Assembly: GCF_019112545.1 (NCBI RefSeq)
Contig: NW_025064882.1
Span: 2,162,971-2,226,970, forward strand
Length of the DNA stretch: 64,000 bases
Source: Guyanagaster necrorhizus
Lineage: Eukaryota > Basidiomycota > Agaricomycetes > Agaricales > Physalacriaceae
Direction: 5' to 3'
The notes under the pieces were generated by a model. The model made no database searches, was not told the DNA's origin, and saw only the letters and a program-made list of their open reading frames with translations. Below, piece after piece: positions 45,409 through 56,270 of this stretch. The position numbers and the translations under genes are program-made. Numbering within the stretch: the first letter of the stretch is position 1; each line of letters opens with the position of its first letter.

Positions 45409-47555
45409 TATTTTTAGAAGAGTAGACGCATTGACTCTCACGAACTTTCCATTGCTCTCTTTTTAATATACATCCTAGGAAAGCACATATAGGTATGGGC
45501 AGGACTAGACACTTTATCATACCTTTTCTCTCCTCGTCCCTCGGATGGTAATACATGGGGCTGTTTGTATTTAATTTTCAATGCATGTTGTCGTTCTCTT
45601 CCATACACTGTACTTATAGCAGACTGCAGTCTCATGCGAGGTAAACGTATTTGTGAGTGGCACTGAGACGTACGCTGATGTCTACGTATTTCCTGGTTTT
45701 CAGCGGATAAATCATAGCCCTGATCGGCAAGTAAAAGCGGGCCGTGCAACCACGTGTCTTGATTCTGGATGTTGACCGTCGATACGTCTATTCTGTACTC
45801 CTCTCCAAGTTACTCGCGCGCTGGAAAACACGCTAGAATCAACGACATCTATCCAGCTGACTTGTACCCGAGGAAAAGTAGCCTGGCAAGCCGCACTTGC
45901 GGAACTCGTATCTGTTACATAGAGGAAAAGGAAACAAGGCTTGGTTGCTTGGATGAAGGCGGCCGCGGGTGAAGCGTATACCATATACATATGAAAACCT
46001 CCACCTGTATGCTATCAGGTCATGCAAGTCCTCCGCAAATTTCCGGTGAATGGACATCACAGATATTTCTCATTTTGTAACATACACGATTAGGTCATCC
46101 GTCATCCGTGAAGCTCACGCAACTTCATCAACTCAGTAGCAGCGATTCCTGCACTCTCCTACAGTACCAAACAACGATGGGCCTCGAATTACAAACAAAT
46201 TCTGATGGATTCTTACCAAGGTGATAGGCCTTTCAAAGGCTGGAGCATGTACCGCGCCGAATATCTTTCAAGCTATCAATACCATCTGCCGTTGCAGCGT
46301 CAGTCAGGTTTTGGCTGTGGATACATGGAAATACTACCTTGGTTAAAATCTGTATCTCTTGCACAATCGCTCTCCAAATCGTCTCTCGGTGTTACAAGAC
46401 CATGAGACATCAAGGATCCAGCCAGGATAACCGTTAAGAGGATGTAGGTGGCGCGGTTCAGTATCATGGTGATTTTGATTCCAGGCAATCCTGGCAGCGC
46501 TGCTATTTATCCTTGAGCGCATGTTCCCGGTATTAGTTCTACGGAACCTTCTCCCTATGTCCGTGTCTCCGTAATATCCGGATTCAGGCATCTTTGTAGT
46601 TCGACTCAAAATTGGCGCTGCAATCACCGTCTAATTTAGAGTAACCATTCTATCTCAGTTAAGCATCTACCCAGGTACCTCAAACCGAGCAGGATCATTG
46701 TCTACTATATCCCGGCATTGATACCGTCACACCATTCAAGTACTTGCCTTCCGCGTTGCATACGAACCTGACGACAGATCTTGAAAATTCTGGGGCGGCT
46801 ATCGCCTAGAAAGGAAGAGAAGTTTTGCCGCCACGATACGATCATAGCCTTCAGGGTCTATGACTCCGTCGGTATATACTAGACGGCATCTTGTTTGCAT
46901 GGTGAGAGCCTGAGAGTCATAATCTCTGTATTTGGGCTCCGGACCAATTCCTCTTCCAGTTCTGTGGCCGCTGAGAACAACGCTATTCTCCTGATACAGT
47001 ATCGCTCTGAAAGGCGTGTCTTAATTTCACTCTTCAATCCAGAGATTTCGACAATGAGGCGTCGAAATCTGTTCGGGTTCGATATAAACGGAATTTCACA
47101 AAGCCTAATACCGCCTGCTCCAGGTAAAGGTAATCCACATGCCAGCGCGGTTCTTCGGCGGTTCTCAGATGTCGAGCAGGCGCCCAACAAGAAACCGTAA
47201 CTGCGGTCAAATAATTCTGTGTTCGATACGACATCATTTGATGCGTGCCAGATGGAACCTGTACTCCTTTTTCAGATGATCACCGTGACCACTTCTTGTA
47301 TGCTTCTGTAGCTTGTGTGTTGTCGAAACAACCGGCTGCACGTTTTTCCTACTGCTTTAAACACGACCACATCGGAAGAGTAGTGATTTTCGCAGCCCCT
47401 CTGCTTCAACCCGGCGCTAGTTTGAGCACTTTTCGTTGTAACCCAGACTATCACGATTCTGCGGCAACTTTCTACCAAGTCGTTTGCAAGGTCAGTCACT
47501 GGTTCGCCTTCCTTTTTCCGAAGTTTATAAGTGAACGGCTTTTTGTTCTTAGAGA
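45409..47555. other. gene-poor stretch upstream of UstYa block
   Basis: About 2.1 kb without a confident gene. A short minus-strand frame with a signal-peptide-like start lies at 46300-46464. Two antisense frames of about 100 codons overlap near 46880-47200. None has recognisable motifs. This is where a small precursor gene of the downstream cluster could hide, but I found no repeated core peptides. Confidence 0.4.
46300..46464 (-). CDS. possible small secreted protein
   Basis: From the ATG at 46464 the minus strand reads MILNRATYILLTVILAGSLM and a short polar tail with two Cys, about 54 codons to a stop at 46300. A GT donor lies inside (after DFNQ), so the real product may differ. The start looks like a signal peptide; no homologue recognised. 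Its nearness to the UstYa block is the only reason to list it. Confidence 0.25.
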   Translation of the reverse strand: MLNRATYILLTVILAGSLMSHGLVTPRDDLESDCARDTDFNQGSISMYPQPKPD

Positions 47556-48260
47556 ATGTCACCTGTGCTTCAATTATACCAACGTAATGCCTTCAGTACG
47601 AGCGTGACTACCAGGCAGACTGCCTGGGCGCTCGCACTTTTCTGTGTTTCGATGCTCATTCTCTGGATGTCTGCTAAAGATAGTCTGGGAAGGCCTCGCC
47701 CAGAGTACAACTTACATACGCCAACAGAACTGAGTAAGTACAGTCCTGTTCGCCACCAATCCCCGCAGTTAACTTCTATTACCTTCTCCGTAGGCACCTT
47801 TTCGTTTTTTGTTGAATTCGACGAACCTGTAGCCATGCGCATTGTCGATTCTGCATATTATGATATCGACACCGAACAAGGTGCTCAAGAATGGGCCCAG
47901 TTACTACCTGCCAACGGTCACACTGTTCACATCGCTGATGAAGATGGTGTACCGCATGTTCACACCGTTTCACTCTTCCATAGCCTCAAGTGCCTTGATA
48001 TCGTTCGGCGGCAGTTCATTACCACTCCAGTCCAAACCCCACCTCCCATTTTGATCAGGCATTGCTTGCAGTACCTTCGGCTCACCTTTCTTTGTCAACC
48101 GAGTCTCTGGCTTGAGCCCGCCCATGACCTGGAAGGACATGTCGTTCGAGATTATGATGCTGTATGCAGAGACTGGACCTTGATTTATAGCGAAGCAGAG
48201 CGCAATCAGCGCTCGTACAATTATTGGGCAAAGATGAACACCAACTCCACTTCGACATAG
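47556..48260 (+). CDS. UstYa-like (DUF3328) oxidase, first copy
   Basis: An N-terminal membrane helix at about residues 23-39 (ALALFCVSMLILWM) precedes a lumenal domain, the layout of UstYa family enzymes that oxidise peptide side chains in ascomycete RiPP pathways. The paired motifs are FHSLKCLDIVRR and HCLQYLRLTFLC; the second His of the canonical HxxHC is Lys in the first, as in other mushroom members with Arg/Lys there. Between them and the helix are VAMRIVDSAYYDID and the segment EWAQLLPANGH. A 60-nt intron (donor after LHTPTEL, about 47736-47795) has no stop and is a multiple of three, so both spliced (214 residues) and unspliced (234) forms stay in frame. First of four co-directional genes. 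Enzymatic role is inference. Confidence 0.75.
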   Translation: MSPVLQLYQRNAFSTSVTTRQTAWALALFCVSMLILWMSAKDSLGRPRPEYNLHTPTELSKYSPVRHQSPQLTSITFSVGTFSFFVEFDEPVAMRIVDSAYYDIDTEQGAQEWAQLLPANGHTVHIADEDGVPHVHTVSLFHSLKCLDIVRRQFITTPVQTPPPILIRHCLQYLRLTFLCQPSLWLEPAHDLEGHVVRDYDAVCRDWTLIYSEAERNQRSYNYWAKMNTNSTST

Positions 48261-48554
48261 AGCCTGCAGGGTTACAAGTACCTTATGCCCTTAACTTGAG
48301 CAGGAAGGAAGGAAATATACCTGGCGGAAGCAGTCAGCCCCTCGTTGAGGAAAGAAAGTCGTTCGATTGGCTCTTCTACATCAATCATATGTGCCATAAT
48401 ATTACGAGACTTCCAGCCCCATTACCTATCAGGCCGGCCCCCCCTCGCTAGCCTGTACGTCAATTTGTTCGATTTGGTATATGTAAATGTGGCATAGCAC
48501 CCACTCCTTGTTTTCGCCCCACAACCGTCTTTCGCCCGAAACTTAGTCTCATCC

Positions 48555-49817
48555 ATGTCATCATCAGCGTCTACGTCGTCGGACAGGCCTGACCTGCCTG
48601 CCGGCACACTCGTCATGGAGAGGACCAACTTGATTGGTGACTGCCTTTCCCAAATCTTCTTTGGTATTGTTCTTTCGTTTTTTTGGCTGGGAGATACCGA
48701 TCCCTGAACTCCTGTCACCCACTTTCCTAGGTGCTATAGTAGTCGTATTCCTACAGACCATGTATGCGCTCGTTTATCTCCCTCACCGCCGAGGCGAGAA
48801 GAGGAATTGGTTCCTCATAGCATACACTTTTGTCTCGTTCACCTTTGCCACGACGTTCATTTCTGTGAACATGAAATGGTTACAACTCATGTTCATTGAT
48901 CATCGTAACCATGCCGGGGGCCCGATTGGGTTCTCAATGACCCAGTATTCCCAGCCTGCTGTGGCCACCGCCAATGTTGTTGGCGTTATGTGCGGTTGGA
49001 TGGCAGATGGATATCTCGTACGTGTGATATGACAAGTGCCGTGAACTATACTGTTAATAGCTCGATGACTACAGCTGTACCGTTGCTTGGTCATTTTTCA
49101 CTTCAGGTTATATGTGATTACTCTGCCGATTCTGATTTACCTCGGAACGCTGGGTAACTATGACCCCCTCTCTTACTCTAATTAATCTAATCATCAGCCC
49201 CGAAGCTATGGGATCGTTGTTCCTCTTTCAAGCCTTGCGACCTGGCGCGAGTCTATTCAGTCACCTCAGCGTGAACTTTGGCGTGCCATATTTCGCGATG
49301 ACGGCCGGTCTTAATGTCCTGATCTCGTTACTCATCGCAGGGCGCTTGCTGATGTATCGTCGACAACTGAATCGCCTTTTCGGACGTGAATACGCCGCCG
49401 CCGCACCTTATGTCTCTGCAGCAGCCTTGGTCGTCGAGAGCTCATTCATATATGCCATCAATTCCATATGTTTTGTCATACCGTACGGCTTGGGGAGCCA
49501 CGTAGCGAACATATTCTTACCACTACAGGCTTTAGCTCCAGTAAGCGATTTATGTCCTTGATATCTTGACTTGCTCACATATATCGCTAAAGGTGCTAGC
49601 TCCCATGCTCATCATGTTCCGTGTAGCACTCCAGCAAGCTTGGGATACCAGTACTCTATCAGCACCCGTGTCCAGTCTTCAGTTCAGATCTAAGTCTGCT
49701 CCAACTTTTCAAGAAAAGCCTATTTGGCGCGGTGAAGCTGACGGAATTTATCTTCCAAAAACGACTTCAGGCGAGAGCGACAGTAACGGAAGTGCACAAA
49801 GCAGTTCCAAGTCATGA
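48555..49817 (+). CDS. orphan multi-pass (7TM-like) membrane protein
   Basis: Exon 1 (48555-48663) starts MSSSASTSS; a Met at 48615 (MERTNLIG) is an alternative start and matches the usual first residues of this family. Later exons give about seven hydrophobic segments, with conserved-looking blocks TMYALVYLPHRRGEKRN, VGVMCGWMADGYLLYRC (across an intron), ITLPILIYLGTLAMGSLFL and YAINSICFVIPYGLG, then AQPxxx-free helix ends MLIMFRVALQQAW. The tail is Ser-rich and cytosolic. This is one of the large uncharacterised 7TM families of Agaricomycetes; receptor or transporter role is unknown. It lies between the first UstYa-like gene (294 bases) and the hydrolase (212 bases), all on the plus strand. 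Confidence 0.72.
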
Positions 49818-49982
49818 ATTTAATATTCCTTATCTCCATGTTCTTTAGATTGTACGAAAATTGGATACACAGCTGTGTGATGATGACATCTGCAATGGGA
49901 TTTGAAGAAAATTGTGAGAGCCAGAGAAGTCAATCCATCACTGGAGATTTCGGATCTCTATGCTGCCCTAAGCATCAGACAC

Positions 49983-49990
49983 TATAAAAG
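49983..49990 (+). promoter_or_regulatory. TATA box of the alpha/beta hydrolase gene
   Basis: TATAAAAG, 40 bases upstream of the ATG at 50030. A match to the consensus at a position that would give a very short 5' UTR. Confidence 0.5.
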
Positions 49991-50029
49991 AGGTCAAATT
50001 CCAGTTGATAAGGTTGGACCTTCAAAACA

Positions 50030-50993
50030 ATGTCTCTAACAGAGGGTACCATTCCATTTGCAGTGAATGGGGAAGTCTTTCACACATGGTACAAGATAGC
50101 AGGCAATATAACGTCCTCCAAACGTCCTCCACTTATCGTCCTTCACGGTGGCCCTGGAGGCTCTCACGATTACATGCTTCCCCTTGTCGACCTAACCGCC
50201 AGAGATCCCCCCATCGCTGTTATCTTCTATGACCAAATCGGGACCGGGCACAGTTCGCACATCCACAATCAACCCTCCTCATTCTGGTCTATCGAGCTCT
50301 TCGTCAACGAGCTCGAAAATCTCATTACCCACTTCTCCCTAGCCGATAAGGGCTACGACCTGCTCGGGCAATCATGGGGTGCACAACTCGGGGCCGAGTT
50401 CATCATACGCCGGCAACCACGCGGACTCCGACGGCTTATTCTTGCGAATGGGCTCGCTAGTGCAAAATTACGGAACGAAGCGAGGTGGAAACTCATGGAA
50501 AAGCTTCCGCCCGAGGTGGGAGAGACCATCAGAAGGCATGAAAAGGAAGGGACGACGCTAGCTGAGGAATACAAAGCAGCATGGCGCGTGTTTTACGCAA
50601 ATTACGCATGTCGAATTAACCCTACTCCAACTGAAGTCATTCATACCATCGGGCAGACGGAAGATGATGATGGAGGGGCTATAGTTCTGGACAACATGTA
50701 AGGCCGTCCGTTCAAACGCTAAGCTACGCTCTCTGATGTCGTAATACCACAGGCGAAAGAATATTCTCGAATTTGAATGGGATATCATCGATAAGATCCA
50801 TCTCGTCCGTGTCCCGACGTTGATCATCAATGGCGAATATGATTATATGACCGACGAAGTTTGCGCACCCTTCTTCTGGCGAATTGACAAGGTCAAATGG
50901 GTGAAATTTTCGCATTCTAGCCATATGCCTCAATGGGAGGAGAGGGAACGGTATATGGATGTTGTAGACGGATTCCTTAGTAACCAGGCATAG
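50030..50993 (+). CDS. proline iminopeptidase-like alpha/beta hydrolase (S33)
   Basis: Two exons (50030-50698 and about 50754-50993) give about 302 residues. The oxyanion motif LHGGPGGSHDYM, the acid/turn block FYDQIGTGHSS and the nucleophile elbow LLGQSWGAQL (catalytic Ser) are typical of proline iminopeptidases and related epoxide-hydrolase-like enzymes. The second exon supplies the acid Asp (NGEYDYMTD) and His (HSSHMPQWEERERYM). Family members remove N-terminal proline or hydrolyse amides and lactones. No signal peptide, so probably cytosolic. It is flanked on both sides by the 7TM gene and the second UstYa-like gene, which makes a role in processing a peptide-derived metabolite conceivable but unproven. 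Confidence 0.85.
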
Positions 50994-51413
50994 GGTTGGA
51001 TGCTGTTCGGAGGTACTGCGCAATTATATTTGGAAACCAACGAGTTGTAACGACTCTTTGGAGCCTTGATAACGATCAGTTTTGTTCAATAATCGGAAAC
51101 AGCCAGCTTAACCTCGGGCTACAGAACGAAGGCACTTATTGTTGGAACTCGTGCTTCCATCACCGCCCAGGGTACTAGATAATCATCATGGATCCTATGC
51201 ATCTGCTTCTGGGATGGTTATACATACCAGGTGGCATTTAGATGCACTAAGATTGAAGCGGTGACGGTAACAACCGAAACTAATACTTTGATCGCACTTC
51301 TGAAAGCAAGACCCTCGAGTAAGGAGGGCAGGGCATCATCTGAAAGCAACATTGTTGATGAGAATATAGTGGTGGGTTTAGCATTCGTTCTTCCACCATC
51401 AATACCATCGGCG

Positions 51414-52087
51414 ATGACTGTGCGACCACTCCACGTATATTTCCTTTGGTTCTTAACCGCAACCAATGTTGGTATAGTGCTGTGGAGACATCGGCGATTC
51501 TTCTCGTATTCTGATACAGGACAGGTGATGTCTGGTAAGCCCAGAATCGTCTTCACCAGAGATGAAACAGCTCACCAAGAACAGATGATTACAGCTATAT
51601 TGGAGATGACTTTCCTCTCTATTACCCTCTTGCTGGTCCCCCCCTCGATGCAGACCCTGTCGCCTTGACATTCCGGGAATCTGTTCGTTTCGAGTACAAC
51701 AAGACCGACCACGTTGCGTTCGATGAGTGGTACTCCATTCTCAAAGCCATGAACTTTGGTCGCGTTCGGTTAGGACCAGAAAACCGTGTTTTTGTCCCCG
51801 TCCACTACCACGAATTGCATTGCGTTCGGATCCTGCATATCGCGCTGTTGAACCCGGCACATGAAGGGATGCCAAAACATGTTAGGCATTGCCTGAATTA
51901 CCTTCGGCAGTGGTTGCTGTGCGAGGCGACGGATGCAATGGAGAGGGGAGACTTTTTGGAGAAAGACTATGAGTCGGACACCGACAGAGTTGGTGGAACT
52001 CAAATTTGCCAGGACTGGGAGAGAGTATATGAGGATATGAATAGGAACCATGAGAGGTGGCTGACGTTCAAAAAAGTGTGGACTTGA
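51414..52087 (+). CDS. UstYa-like (DUF3328) oxidase, second copy
   Basis: Two exons (51414-51534 and 51585-52087) give 207 residues. The N-terminus MTVRPLHVYFLWFLTATNV is a membrane anchor. After the intron comes SYIGDDFPLYYPL, a hallmark of mushroom UstYa proteins. The two paired motifs are canonical: VHYHELHCVRILHIALL (HxxHC) and VRHCLNYLRQWLLCE, followed by GTQICQDWERVYEDMNRNH. UstYa proteins cyclise or hydroxylate peptides, usually via copper bound by these His/Cys residues. The start is the only Met before the anchor in this frame. It closes the four-gene block; the next gene (TMA22) is convergent. Confidence 0.82.
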
Positions 52088-52376
52088 AGAGTAGAAGGGA
52101 TGAGGATATAAGTCGTAGCGGAAAGCCCCAACGAAGGGAAGAGCGCAGGCAGAGTATCATTTTGCGTTTTGCTTCATCAAGCCACTATGTTCACCTGACT
52201 TAATAATGTTCTGCGGGGAGAAGGAAGCGCAAGGAAGACCTCAAACTGACCGCTGACCTTCTTTGATGGTCGAATTGAAGACACTAGTAATACAAGGATT
52301 GCAATAGTATATAACCTGGAGAAAGTGTCATCTTTTTCAAGCACCAGACAATAATGCAACGTACCCTAATGATGGC

Positions 52377-53176
52377 TCATTCCGTTCCTTTCTTCTTCTT
52401 CTCCTCAACAAGTTCGACATTGTCAGTAGGAATACCTTTCAGCAATCCTACCCCATCTTCTATCATCTCAAGTATCTCATCGCTCACATCTCCTTGTACG
52501 ACGATCTCATCCTGGCCTTGGGGATTTTTCGTAACCGATGATCCCGTAGCAAACTTTGAGGCAAGCTGTTTCGCAACTTTCTTCAGGTCAACACCGAAGG
52601 CTTCAAGGCCGTGAACGGTTGTGACATATTTCCGCTTATTTCGCTCGATCCGTTTGATGGTAATCTGGGGAAAATAATTAGATTTATCGCTGTCAGGAAA
52701 ACGAGTAACACGCACCTGCGATGCCATTTTCTTCTTCAGAGCAGCATCCGCTTTCGCCTCCGCTTTGGCTTCCTTCTTTGCGGTATCCTTCTCAAGTTTT
52801 TCCTGAGCCTGCAAACTCAGAGTTCCGATCTTCGCTTGTAGTGCCTCTGTAGCCAGTCAGTACCAGCGTCTAACGATGAGATTATCTAGCCAACCATCGG
52901 AATAGTATTTCTCGTACAGATCAGGATGCGCTTCATGCAGCCATTGTTTACACCGCGTGAGATGTTCGCCGAATTCGCAGTATTCTGGTGGATACGAGCA
53001 TACTACAAGACGAATTTGGGTGAGCGATCCAAAGCGTTGGAACTAAAAGGTGAAAAAGGACCGGAGCAATACAGAACTTGGACTGGAGGGGTTGGCTCGA
53101 CTTGTGGTGAGGCGTCTGTTTCTGCAGGTGCTGGCGGTGGAGAGGGCTCGCGATTGCGGCTTTTCCTGGGAGCCAT
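52377..53176 (-). CDS. TMA22: translation machinery-associated protein 22 (DENR homologue)
   Basis: Four exons on the minus strand. The N-terminus MAPRKSRNREPSPPP leads into VQVLYCSVCSYPPEYCEFG, the zinc-binding Cys cluster of DENR, then CKQWLHEAHPDLYEKYY. A Lys/Ala/Glu-rich linker follows, and the C-terminal SUI1/eIF1 domain begins ITIKRIERNKRKYVTTVHGL and includes FGVDLKKVAKQLASKFATGS, VQGDVSDEILEMI. DENR partners with MCT-1/TMA20 to recycle 40S subunits and support reinitiation. The stop at 52377 ends an acidic-basic tail (VEEKKKKGTE). Start at 53176. Intact. Confidence 0.9.
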
Positions 53177-53992
53177 GGAGAAAAGTAAGTATCGGATTAT
53201 CAGCCTGCCCTAAACTTCATGTGCCAGATGTTCGGTCCGCTATCCGCGGCCATTCAATGAAAATATGCCTCTGCTGCTTGCTCGAGGAATGGGATGTAAT
53301 TGGCTATAACAAGGGCCTTAGAAACTGCCCTAAATCTAATTGCGACACGTGAACAGCATGGCTATGTAGTGATACAAGGGAGAGGTGGGAGGGGGACAGA
53401 AAAAATTGCTAGCAACTTGTACAATAATGGCATGGTAATACTAAATGAGATTTGGTTAGATGTGGCAAAGCCAGAGACTGTTCGAATGAGCCATTTGTGA
53501 GATGAGAGAAGAGGCAGAGCCTCGATGCCTGGGATTGGCAGTCAGAATTGAATGACAGTGAGAGAGCAGAGTTCATCTCACCTAGGGATGCAGGCTGAAG
53601 GTGAAAATGAAGAAGAGACACCAGAGCTGATGTCTCTCATGAATCAGCCTCAGCCAAGAGTCGGCACTGAGACAGAGTCGGCACCGGCGGCCCATCTTCG
53701 TGGACGAGCGGAGCTCCGTATCGAGAGATTGTGGGTACCTCGAGAGCCACGCAGAGGCCTGCGAAAACGCTCCCTACCCTTGGAATCCATCTTTACGACG
53801 ATCCAGTCACGTCTTTTGTCTTTTCGTCTTTGACTATCATCTATATCGCGTTTACATTGTGAGGACTGCTTTCTCTAATTTTATTCCGCTAACATATGTT
53901 ACACACACACAGAATGCAACATAGAATGCAAACATCAAGGCCAAGGTTTTATTCGAATCCGAGATTGCAAGCAGTGGTATCGCAGGATTCGG
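53177..53992. other. intergenic
   Basis: About 800 bases between the TMA22 start and the next plus-strand gene. Several overlapping frames of 60-90 codons without recognisable content; no repeat, tRNA or TATA box identified. Confidence 0.4.
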
Positions 53993-55715
53993 ATGAACGC
54001 TTCGCTGTCTAGTATCGGCGGAAGCCATCATGCTACTAACTTTCTTTCTGGTCCATCTTTCGCTGGTCGTGGTGTACCACCTCCGAATTCCGGTGGCATT
54101 TATCCATCTAATGTAACTCACACTAGGTCTGTGCATCTCCAACCAGCGAGAAGACATTCGGTACCGTATCTTGGCCAAAAAAATCAGAGTCGAGACGAAA
54201 ATGACTGTCCTGTGGCAGCTCGCCCTCCACCGACACAGGCGGTAAGTGGTAAAAATCACAGTGTGGATAATTCTCTCTGGCAGGAATCTCAACCCGTTTG
54301 GCACCCAACCGTCTCAGCGCCTGCAACTTGCACGACAGCTTCTTCGCAACATGGTCACTCTTCAATCGTCTGGCCAGCCATGCAAGCGGACACTCCTTAC
54401 CAACGAAATCCTGAAGGACCTTTCTATAGGCACCAACGTCCACCATTCGTTCCCTTGGACAACATATCAGAAGCAGGTATACCTAATTGCCACAACTTTC
54501 TTCCTTTTTATCTGCTTCCCGACACCGAATTGCAAGGCATCAATACCTCAATGACTTCGATTTCCACGACTCCCTGCAACAGCGGGACGCAAAACACAGC
54601 ACCCGTTATTGGCGAAAACGCTGATCGTGATATGCAGTATGAGCGACCTTTTTTGATGACGGTTAATGACGGATGAACATGACCTATTTGCCACTGAAGG
54701 CCTCCAACATCATCGATCATTGCCAGCAAGTCCTTCAAACGACGAGCCTCCGTTACTGGTGGGAGTCAACCATCACGACTCAAGATTATTTCAGCTTCTC
54801 TCCTTGGCTATGCCCTACCAAGCGATAGTCATACCCAGGCCGATGTCTTTGGACAACAACACTTTGACAGACAACGTCACAATCCAGATACCTTTCGCTG
54901 CGACAGAGATCATGGACCAAGACGGCGACAAATTGCACGAGTTGGGTCGAACACTGCTGGATCATTTGCTTCCGTTTGCCTGCACTACGTCGATGTTAAC
55001 CTGGATTGCCCTACGAGTGCTTCCGCGAGTAGAAACACGCTATGGACCCCATGCCGAAATGCAGTTACAATCATCCTTAACTAGCATACTCATGACAGCG
55101 TTCAGACAGTACTTCGTTGGGGTATGTTTGCTGCTTATACAACACTTACTACGTTATCGAACAACTGACCTGTGATCTTTAGGAACGTTCGATTCTTAGT
55201 AACCGACTATCTATCGTCCTTGCAGAGACTGTAGGGGAATTCTTCACTTCAGAACTTCTCGGTGGACAAGACCTTTTCCTTGCTCTGGACACGCTTCTCA
55301 CATCGTCCGCACATAACCGTATCGCGGCTACGGTCGCTCTTCTTGGTCGATGTGACGATACATTGTTCCGTCCAACTCATCATGCACTTTTCCAAGCATT
55401 CTGCATAAAGCTGACACAACATCAGGCTAACGGAGTATACATTCATGGTGAAAACATGACGAACGGACAGGCGATTATCATGGTACGTTGTTCTGTGGTA
55501 GCCGAAGCTCGACTGGCACAGTGGGCTTTCCGACAATCGCTGAATGTGGGAATGATAAAAGCCCAATTTTCCAAGTCGGTTAGTTAAACAAATTTGCCGA
55601 GGAAGTTCGGAAGATACATTCCTTGTCTCATGATGTAAAATTGGATTGGGAGCGGATCTTGATAGAGCTTGATAGCTCTGCTGTTTTCATGCATTTTTCC
55701 TCGTTTCGAAAGTAA
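53993..55715 (+). CDS. hypothetical protein with Ser/Pro-rich N-terminus and helical C-half
   Basis: At least five exons, starting MNASLSSIGGSHH. The N-terminal 200 residues are low-complexity (Ser, Pro, His, Gln). The C-terminal half is predicted helical with alternating hydrophobic helices: LGRTLLDHLLPFA, LTSILMTAFRQYFVG, LSNRLSIVLAETVGEFF, DLFLALDTLLTSSAH and ALFQAFCIKLTQHQ. The pattern resembles a HEAT/MIF4G-like repeat region, common in Agaricomycete unknowns, but no diagnostic motif is visible. The last exon encodes KFAEEVRKIHSLSHDVKLDW and ends at 55715; the preceding intron, as I place it, is only about 38 nt, so the true end may differ. Function unknown. Confidence 0.5.
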
Positions 55716-56270
55716 AATGTTGTAACAAGGACATCTCGCACGACCATGAGAAACTGAGCGAAATCTGGAACCTATAAGCGCTACCCGAGACACTAACCGA
55801 GGAAGCTAAGGATTCGAAGAGAATCAGAAGAAACCACTATCGGCTACAGTGTATTTTTCCGTGAGCGGGGTTACGACGTATCGTTGGGGAACAGATGGGA
55901 TATACCTCAACCTTCCTTGCGGCTGAAATGTTGGTCAACTCGAGATAACTTAGTTTCCTGAAAGTCGAACGATAGGAGCTTTTATGCTGATCGGAAAGAA
56001 GAAAAGTGTCCATGTGAGGGAATTTCCAACATAAAAACGAAGGGATGTAAGCTTAACACTAGCCTAACTCCCTTCAAGTTTGCTCCAGACTCGAAAATGC
56101 ATTAACTTGAGACAGGAGATAAGCTGGGTCGCTCGGCAATACACGGCAGAGCCTCGGCAACGTCCGTCTGGTATGAGACCCGGGCGTAAAAATTGAATTC
56201 GCATTCGGAAAGAACCTGAACCTGAACAAGACACCCGACCTTGCTCGACGACAGCGACACTTTAGACCCC
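55716..56270. other. LCB2 promoter region
   Basis: About 550 bases before the LCB2 ATG. Nothing coding on either strand beyond short frames. The LCB2 reading frame stays open for 30 bases upstream of the ATG but starts with TTG, so 56271 is the likely start. Confidence 0.35.

Noticed and set aside
46879..47200. Pair of about 100-codon frames on opposite strands
   Set aside because: Mutual shadows without motifs; inspected as possible RiPP precursor but no signal peptide or repeats.
45409..52400. RiPP precursor for the UstYa block
   Set aside because: Searched by eye for signal peptide plus tandem Kex2-bounded repeats on both strands; none found.
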